From positions 1 to 42,947 of the IMG/VR virus record IMGVR_UViG_3300035698_007277: a DNA stretch of 42,947 nucleotides, one strand, 5' to 3'. A program made the translations under genes and the position numbers. The notes under the pieces are model-generated. The model saw only the letters and a program-made list of their open reading frames with translations, made no database searches and was not told the origin of the DNA. This document shows, piece by piece, positions 39,319-42,947 of this stretch. Positions within the stretch are counted from its first letter, which is position 1. Each line of letters begins with the position of its first letter. The stretch comes from a virus.

Positions 39319-39347
39319 ACCTTATCCTACCAGTCTGACATTGTCAA
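39319..39347 (-). promoter_or_regulatory. Promoter TTGACA-17-TAAGGT of the DUF932 gene, with box
   Basis: TTGACA (39342-39347) and TAAGGT (39319-39324) read on the - strand, with a 17-base spacer that starts AATGTCAGAC. A leader of about 30 bases with a good ribosome site follows. The spacer box recurs at 40.92 and 42.4 kb. Confidence 0.65.
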
Positions 39348-39363
39348 ATATTTTTATGCATCT

Positions 39364-39405
39364 TGCGAGATATTTTTGGGGTTTCTTAAAGCAACTTCTT
39401 AAAGG
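39364..39405 (-). repeat. Dispersed repeat copy
   Basis: GCGAGATATTTTTGGGG then TTCTTAAAGGCA, a diverged copy of the 34.8-kb element, upstream of the DUF932 promoter. GGGGCCGG follows before the tRNA-Arg gene. Confidence 0.45.
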
Positions 39406-39441
39406 CATAAAGACTTGACTTTTATTGGTTTTCGGGGCCGG

Positions 39442-39514
39442 TGCCCTTGGCAGGATTCGAACCTGCGACTAATGGATTAGAAGTCCACTACTCTTTCCGC
39501 TGAGTTACAAGGGC
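39442..39514 (-). tRNA. tRNA-Arg (TCT)
   Basis: 73 bases on the - strand: acceptor GCCCTTG/CAAGGGC, anticodon stem GTGGA/TCCAT with loop CTTCTAA (anticodon TCT), T stem GCAGG/CCTGC with loop TTCGAAT, discriminator A, CC partly encoded. It reads AGA, the preferred arginine codon of the left arm. Confidence 0.92.
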
Positions 39515-39519
39515 GTGAG

Positions 39520-39594
39520 TGCGGTGAGTGGGATTTGAACCCACGATCTCCTGCTTATAAGACAGGGGCCTTGACCAGACTTGGCGATCACCGC
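39520..39594 (-). tRNA. tRNA-Ile (TAT)
   Basis: 75 bases on the - strand: acceptor GCGGTGA/TCACCGC, anticodon stem CCTGT/GCAGG with loop CTTATAA (anticodon TAT), T stem GTGGG/CCCAC with loop TTCAAAT, discriminator A. It reads ATA directly, which bacteria usually do with a CAT-anticodon lysidine tRNA; ATA is common in this phage. Five bases separate it from tRNA-Arg. Confidence 0.9.
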
Positions 39595-39605
39595 TAGATA
39601 TTAAA

Positions 39606-39857
39606 TTATGCAGATGACTCAGAGTGATCATTTATCTGATCACGTTCATCTATTATATTCACGGCGGTATCGAATAGTCCAGTTTCATGCTCATTAAAAT
39701 GATGTGAACAAAAATAGAGTGAGCCTGTAACAAATTGAACAATCACAAATGCTTGTGCAGGGCAGCCTTTTGCATCGCATCTATCCTTTTTGGTTAAGGT
39801 AGGAGCCTCTGGGTTATTTGTTGTCATTATGTCTGGGGTGGCTGTTGAAGCACTCAC
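39606..39857 (-). CDS. DUF7455-type zinc protein
   Basis: 83 residues from GTG 39857, which has AAGGAGA six bases upstream. After an unstructured N-terminus, KKDRCDAKGCPAQAFVIVQF then YFCSHHFNEHE and VNIIDERDQ match small actinobacterial zinc proteins of the DUF7455 type (DRCDxCGAQA...FCxHH). TATAAT is visible at 39879-39884 on the - strand. Function unknown. Confidence 0.7.
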   Translation of the reverse strand: MSASTATPDIMTTNNPEAPTLTKKDRCDAKGCPAQAFVIVQFVTGSLYFCSHHFNEHETGLFDTAVNIIDERDQINDHSESSA

Positions 39858-39936
39858 TCATTCTCCTTTGTTTGTTCTATTATACCCTCTCTACCCCCAA
39901 TAAATAGCGTGCTTCATCGGGGGCAGAGGTGAGTGA

Positions 39937-40338
39937 CTAATTACTTACATTCACAGACTCTACAATAGAACCTGTTACGTCTGTGTCTCCGTACCAGGAG
40001 TCCATAGAGTAGTGTGCATTTTCAAAAATTTGATCAAGGTCTTCATCAGCACTACAGGTAACGAATCCTTTGTATCGAACAACAATATCAAATGATACGG
40101 TTTTGGTAAGTTCAACTCCTAGCAATTCCGCCATGTCTTCAATGAGATCTTTTTGATTGGCAGGATCTTCATACACTGTTGCCAAATAGTCTTTGAGAGA
40201 CTCTATAGAGTAAACAAGTTCTTCGTTACGCTTTGATAATGCGATATTGGATTTGCTTAGGTTCTCAGCAAGGCCGTTTAATTGATCAACGTCTGAAAGG
40301 TTATTGTATTTGTAGTTTACGAAACTAGGGTCAATCAT
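39937..40338 (-). CDS. Coiled-coil-containing protein of unknown function
   Basis: 133 residues. LSKSNIALSKRNEELVYSIESLKDYLATVY is a heptad-rich helix; the C-terminal part is beta-rich and acidic (FVTCSADEDLDQIFENAHYSMDSWYGDTD). One base separates it from the upstream neighbour. Function unknown. Confidence 0.6.
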   Translation of the reverse strand: MIDPSFVNYKYNNLSDVDQLNGLAENLSKSNIALSKRNEELVYSIESLKDYLATVYEDPANQKDLIEDMAELLGVELTKTVSFDIVVRYKGFVTCSADEDLDQIFENAHYSMDSWYGDTDVTGSIVESVNVSN

Positions 40339-40339
40339 T

Positions 40340-40726
40340 TTATGCCTCCACTAATTGAGGGGCGTACTTATTAATAAAGTCTTTTCTAGTTAATTCCTCA
40401 ATGGGTTCGGTGATTGTATTGGTATATGAAGAGTAGTCATAGATAGCAATGGTGTCTGTGCCAAAGTCATAGACAGGAACTGGATATTCATTATCTGCAA
40501 AGGTGTTAATGGTAATTCCCCAGCCAAGATTTTGGCTCCAATCACTACCCACTAGTTGTGAGATAGTGATTCGTGTTGCATATGCAGCATCGTGGGGGAG
40601 TCGATCATTAGCAGAACTTAGAGCATAGGCAAAAGAAGTTAGCATGTTTACCCCCGCCCAATGCCCGTAGACGAAAATGATGTTTCCATCTTCCTGACGC
40701 ATTCCGAAATTCGCACGTTCCCCCAT
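40340..40726 (-). CDS. Conserved actinophage-type protein
   Basis: 128 residues. GERANFGMRQEDGNIIFVYGHWAG and AAYATRITISQLVGSDWSQNLGWGITIN are blocks I associate with actinophage hypothetical proteins. Compact beta/alpha fold. It lies one base from the next gene, in the operon of the 40904 promoter. Function unknown. Confidence 0.65.
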   Translation of the reverse strand: MGERANFGMRQEDGNIIFVYGHWAGVNMLTSFAYALSSANDRLPHDAAYATRITISQLVGSDWSQNLGWGITINTFADNEYPVPVYDFGTDTIAIYDYSSYTNTITEPIEELTRKDFINKYAPQLVEA

Positions 40727-40727
40727 G

Positions 40728-40874
40728 CTAGGCCACCTTTACGGTAGTCCAGCGAACCGAGCCTTCAACATCAAGGCGCACGCGCATAGAGCCATTGTCA
40801 TTCTTGACAACCTCTTGGATAGTACCTGTGACGCCGCTCTTCGCGGTAGTGAACTGTGAGCCAACAGTAATCAT
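40728..40874 (-). CDS. Small SH3/KOW-like protein
   Basis: 48 residues from ATG 40874, with GAAAGGAAGCAAGA upstream; the frame is open further to 40913 but without a site. MITVGSQFTTAKSGVTGTIQEVVKNDNGS and RWTTVKV look like a five-strand KOW/SH3-type barrel. Function unknown, possibly transcription or translation related. Confidence 0.6.
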   Translation of the reverse strand: MITVGSQFTTAKSGVTGTIQEVVKNDNGSMRVRLDVEGSVRWTTVKVA

Positions 40875-40903
40875 TCTTGCTTCCTTTCGTAGTTGATAGT
40901 AAG

Positions 40904-40933
40904 ACACTATCACATGGGTCTGACCTTTGTCAA
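40904..40933 (-). promoter_or_regulatory. Promoter TTGACA-18-TAGTGT with GTCAGAC box
   Basis: On the - strand TTGACA (40928-40933) and TAGTGT (40904-40909) with an 18-base spacer containing GGTCAGACCCATGTGA. Leader of about 22 bases with ribosome site precedes ATG 40874. Same spacer box as at 39.34 and 42.4 kb. Confidence 0.6.
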
Positions 40934-40979
40934 GGGGAATTGTGGGCAGTTTTAATGAACATGTCCAGGTTCACCAGCA

Positions 40980-41120
40980 TTACTTTACGATATATGGTGA
41001 ATTCTTCAAGGCAGTCCAAGACACATTGTCAATAATCTTGCCTAGTGAATCACGGGTAACGATACGCTCCGAAACACCATAGCGAGTGTTCCAAGTTTCG
41101 AGGGTACGGTAAGTGGTCAT
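40980..41120 (-). CDS. Small protein of unknown function
   Basis: 46 residues from ATG 41120 with AAAGGAGAAATA upstream. MTTYRTLETWNTRYGVSERI and SWTALKNSPYIVK. No domain recognised. It fills a gap between the 41131 gene and the 40904 promoter. Confidence 0.6.
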   Translation of the reverse strand: MTTYRTLETWNTRYGVSERIVTRDSLGKIIDNVSWTALKNSPYIVK

Positions 41121-41130
41121 TATTTCTCCT

Positions 41131-41340
41131 TTAGTCAACGATAACGGTTACTTTGGTATGATGTAAGCCTTTGAGTTTCTTACTATATCCTTCTTCGTCT
41201 AGTAAAGTCAAGACAATTACGATAGTTTCTCCGACACTTTCTTCGTCATAGTCTTTGTCTATTACCTCATATACTTCGTCTTCAATGAGAAGGACATCAT
41301 CTATTTCTATAGAGTATAATTCCATATGTTCAGTGGTCAT
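41131..41340 (-). CDS. Acidic small protein of unknown function
   Basis: 69 residues with GGAGAAAACC upstream. IEIDDVLLIEDEVYEVIDKDYDEE and a beta-rich KVTVIVD end. Strongly acidic, small barrel-like. Function unknown. Confidence 0.6.
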   Translation of the reverse strand: MTTEHMELYSIEIDDVLLIEDEVYEVIDKDYDEESVGETIVIVLTLLDEEGYSKKLKGLHHTKVTVIVD

Positions 41341-41370
41341 GTCAAGGTTTTCTCCAAACTATTTATATTT

Positions 41371-41487
41371 TTATAGCCATCCAAATAATACCACCCCAAG
41401 CCCCGCAATGACGGGGAGGATAATGATGGCGGTAAAAAAAATTCCCAAAAGGGTTTCAATGGAATTGGGCCTATCGTTATTGTTCAT
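41371..41487 (-). CDS. Small membrane protein, leaderless
   Basis: 38 residues from ATG 41487. A short Asn-rich N-terminus then a long transmembrane helix (LLGIFFTAIIILPVIAGLGV). Preceded by a -10 box six bases upstream and no ribosome site. Function unknown. Confidence 0.5.
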   Translation of the reverse strand: MNNNDRPNSIETLLGIFFTAIIILPVIAGLGVVLFGWL

Positions 41488-41493
41488 GTCATG

Positions 41494-41502
41494 ACACTAT
41501 CA
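41494..41502 (-). promoter_or_regulatory. Extended -10 (TGATAGTGT), leaderless promoter
   Basis: TAGTGT read on the - strand lies six bases before ATG 41487 with TGA directly upstream. A TGGCAA-like -35 is 17 bases further. Same -10 as the promoter at 40904. Confidence 0.5.
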
Positions 41503-41528
41503 TTTTTTATTGATTATTGCCAGATTTT

Positions 41529-41640
41529 CCACGATTTTCAGCGATTTTTTCTTAATGATCTTAAAAGAAAGGAGGTTCCTCTTTAAAATGCGACCGGCCC
41601 CATACTGCAAACATGTTGCAGCACAAGGCTTTTGGATATG
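41529..41640 (-). repeat. Dispersed repeat copy with GC-rich tail
   Basis: CACGATTTTCAGCGATTTTTTC and CTTAAAAGAAAGGAGG, then GACCGGCCCC and TGTTGCAGCACAAGGCTTTT, matching the 34.9-35.02 kb copy over about 100 bases. This is the second full-length copy including the tail. Confidence 0.65.
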
Positions 41641-41673
41641 CGGTCAAACTGGTTGCAGGGCAACGGTTTATGG

Positions 41674-41811
41674 CTATGCATTTTTTAATACAATGCCCCA
41701 CAACACAAGCATGACGATCAAGTAGGGTACGAAAGAAATTGCTCTAGGTCTATTGGGGTTTATGTATAAGACTAGGACGGTAATGCTAAAAAATATAAAG
41801 GCAAGCGCCAT
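41674..41811 (-). CDS. Small two-segment membrane protein
   Basis: 45 residues from ATG 41811, two bases after the upstream stop with GGGGAGGGG nearby; a longer frame back to 41898 overlaps the neighbour and is rejected. ALAFIFFSITVLVLYIN and AISFVPYLIVMLVLWGIVL are two transmembrane helices. Function unknown. Confidence 0.55.
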   Translation of the reverse strand: MALAFIFFSITVLVLYINPNRPRAISFVPYLIVMLVLWGIVLKNA

Positions 41812-41813
41812 TC

Positions 41814-42371
41814 CTATGACGCCCCTCCCCTTACGATAATCCAAATTAGTGCCTGAGCGGTACGGGGAGTGATCCCAAACTCTTGAGCCACAACGCAAAT
41901 GGCTTCCGACAGTTCTCGATACACTTTCTTGGTGGGGCTATCGGTTGACATGTTGGCAGCACGCATCATCCACACGTCAATGACTACCGCTTCGGTGTCA
42001 CCAGCAATGGCGCGAGCGAAGGCGTTAGTCTTCTGGCCCTTGAGAGCCGAAAAGCCTTGCGAAACAGAGGCTTCGGCCATTTTTAGATTATTAGACAGAC
42101 CCTTGACGGGCTTGCCGTTGGCGAACGCATATGACTTGGCAACGTTGGTGGCCCAACGCTCACGGGGAGAGAATGCCGAAACGACAGACGCGCCACACTC
42201 TAGGCTAATGCTCATTAGTTCGGCCACGTCCTCAGCCACCTCTTGCGCCTCAGAATACCACACGCTGGCGGCTTCCATCTGGGCAAGTGTTGCGGTCATT
42301 ACAAGGTCACGAAAGGACTGTGCGTAGGTGGGAACGGTGGTCAGGGCTTCTTGTGCTAGTTTCGTTGTCAT
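41814..42371 (-). CDS. Conserved actinophage-type protein, possible glycosylase-like fold
   Basis: 185 residues. ECGASVVSAFSPRERWATNVAKSYAFA, LKMAEASVSQGFSALKGQKTNAFARAIAGD and AVVIDVWMMRAANM resemble a widespread actinophage protein family; the helical arrangement and late VDVW aspartate recall HhH-GPD glycosylases, but the family function is not known to me. GC-rich codon use. Transcribed from a predicted leaderless promoter. Confidence 0.65.
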   Translation of the reverse strand: MTTKLAQEALTTVPTYAQSFRDLVMTATLAQMEAASVWYSEAQEVAEDVAELMSISLECGASVVSAFSPRERWATNVAKSYAFANGKPVKGLSNNLKMAEASVSQGFSALKGQKTNAFARAIAGDTEAVVIDVWMMRAANMSTDSPTKKVYRELSEAICVVAQEFGITPRTAQALIWIIVRGGAS

Positions 42372-42377
42372 GAGGTA

Positions 42378-42406
42378 AACCTATCAGATTAGTCAGACAT
42401 TGTCAA
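42378..42406 (-). promoter_or_regulatory. Promoter TTGACA-17-TAGGTT, leaderless, with GTCTGAC box
   Basis: TTGACA (42401-42406), spacer beginning ATGTCTGACT, TAGGTT (42378-42383) and six bases to ATG 42371, all on the - strand. The first 16 bases (TTGACAATGTCWGACT) are shared with the DUF932 promoter. Confidence 0.65.
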
Positions 42407-42421
42407 AGGGGGAAGGGGGGG

Positions 42422-42559
42422 CTATTCGGTAACAAATTGGTTACGATGCTTAGGCTTGCGAGAATACTTGGCCTTATTCTTGTGAGGCTGAGCAGCATTA
42501 GAACGACGAAGGTCAAGGGTGGCTCTCAGATGTCCATTAGACTTGCGAGTATTATTCAT
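42422..42559 (-). CDS. Small basic protein of unknown function
   Basis: 45 residues from ATG 42559, very basic (RKSNGHLRATLDLRRSNAAQ, KAKYSRKPKHRNQFV), so it may bind nucleic acid or ribosomal targets. Preceded by a near-consensus promoter. No domain recognised. Confidence 0.6.
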   Translation of the reverse strand: MNNTRKSNGHLRATLDLRRSNAAQPHKNKAKYSRKPKHRNQFVTE

Positions 42560-42565
42560 GACATG

Positions 42566-42594
42566 ATTTTAGCATATATTGTAAGTGATGTCAA
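42566..42594 (-). promoter_or_regulatory. Promoter TTGACA-17-TAAAAT, leaderless
   Basis: TTGACA (42589-42594), 17 bases, then TGC-TAAAAT (42566-42571) on the - strand, six bases before ATG 42559. The clearest example of a full promoter with the start codon at the expected start site. Confidence 0.65.
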
Positions 42595-42599
42595 GTTTA

Positions 42600-42715
42600 A
42601 AAAGTTGTTTGTTTGCAACGGGTTTGGCATTCATGGCTTGTTATCTTAACCTCGTAAACCGTTGTGCCGCAACAACTTTCGCGCCCGGTGCCTTTCCCCC
42701 TAGAAGGGGTACTCA
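42600..42715 (+). other. Intergenic segment with the repeat-tail core and a GC hairpin
   Basis: GTTGTGCCGCAACAAC at 42661-42676 is the reverse complement of the TTGCGGCACAA core in the repeat tails at 34.99 and 41.62 kb. CCCC-tagaa-GGGG near 42696-42709 could form a hairpin. No gene is visible here. From about 42.65 kb GC content rises sharply. Confidence 0.45.
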
Positions 42716-42721
42716 GCGATC

Positions 42722-42904
42722 TCATCCCATCACCTCCCGTCCCTTATCGGTCACATACCACCACGGGTTGGGACTACCAAGCAGACCCAAATCGATCAGC
42801 CCGTCCGACCAGAGACGATCCAACATCCGCCGCGTGACATCCATGCGGTATCCGCTGTCGATCAGTTTTAGCGCGCGTCGCGCGGCTGGGGTTACCGCGC
42901 TCAT
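42722..42904 (-). CDS. Small winged-helix-like protein
   Basis: 60 residues, GC-rich codons unlike the left arm. AARRALKLIDSGYRMDVTRRMLDRLWSDGLI then WWYVTDKGREVM resembles a winged helix (helix-helix-wing with VTDKGR). Its ATG overlaps the stop of the partial gene upstream (ATGA). Function unknown. Confidence 0.55.
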   Translation of the reverse strand: MSAVTPAARRALKLIDSGYRMDVTRRMLDRLWSDGLIDLGLLGSPNPWWYVTDKGREVMG

Positions 42905-42947
42905 GCCGTCACCTCCACTAGCAGCGCATCAACCCACGGGTCATCGG
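42901..42947 (-). CDS. Partial gene at the window edge
   Basis: Only the last 14 codons lie in the window, ending DDPWVDALLVEVTA before TGA at 42901-42903. It is coupled to the next gene. GC-rich. Nothing can be said about its function. Confidence 0.45.
   Translation of the reverse strand, partial: DDPWVDALLVEVTA

Noticed and set aside
41899-42327. 142-residue + strand ORF opposite the 41814 gene
   Set aside because: A GC-rich antisense shadow; the - strand protein has family-like blocks and a promoter, this one neither.

Overview
The window looks like part of a large double-stranded DNA phage infecting an actinobacterium. The replication genes, terminase, holins and endolysin show that it is a phage. 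A WhiB-type iron-sulfur regulator (about 19.96 kb), an Lsr2-type DNA-binding domain (about 36.0 kb), a DUF732-type lipoprotein and an r1t-type holin are families centred on Actinobacteria. Most of the window is AT-rich for such a host, with abundant ATA and AGA codons. The gene content recalls the large virulent Streptomyces-type siphophages, but no capsid, portal or tail genes and no integrase are visible, so the exact group is unproven.

Left arm (1 to about 33.5 kb, almost all + strand). The first 14 kb is a replication and recombination block: HTH and zinc proteins, DnaB-type helicase, DnaG-type primase, ssDNA-binding protein, a DNA polymerase III alpha gene split by a LAGLIDADG endonuclease, a second (HNH) mobile nuclease, MazG, RecA, a PD-(D/E)XK protein, a Cas4-like exonuclease and a RuvC-like resolvase. 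Terminase subunits follow (14.2-16.5 kb), then holins and an amidase endolysin (16.8-18.3 kb). Next come a deaminase and WhiB, two further wall-associated proteins and a lipoprotein. A sugar-modification set has three glycosyltransferases and an FkbM methyltransferase. Then come tRNA-Asn, a thermonuclease, a SPOUT methyltransferase, and about 20 small overlapping genes ending near 33.5 kb.

A 0.67 kb AT-rich, repeat-filled gap (33.54-34.22 kb) separates this from the right arm (34.2-42.9 kb), where all genes are on the - strand, so the two arms converge. The right arm holds a proteasome/HslV-like Ntn-hydrolase, an Lsr2-like protein, a DUF932 protein, tRNA-Arg(TCT), tRNA-Ile(TAT) and many small proteins. 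Its intergenic spaces carry a dispersed repeat and sigma70-type promoters, some with a GTCWGAC box in the spacer. A remnant resembling the C-terminus of an RmlB-type dehydratase lies near 38.2 kb. The last 0.3 kb turns GC-rich.

Main unusual points. Many genes have a -10 hexamer 5 to 9 bases before the ATG, predicting leaderless mRNAs on both strands. An atypical tRNA-Gly(TCC) with encoded CCA but non-canonical D and T loops lies at 33037-33110. The Ntn-hydrolase keeps T1/D17/K33 spacing. The polymerase gene is split into three frames by a homing nuclease. The second gene is readable in full only through a -1 shift on a run of nine A.
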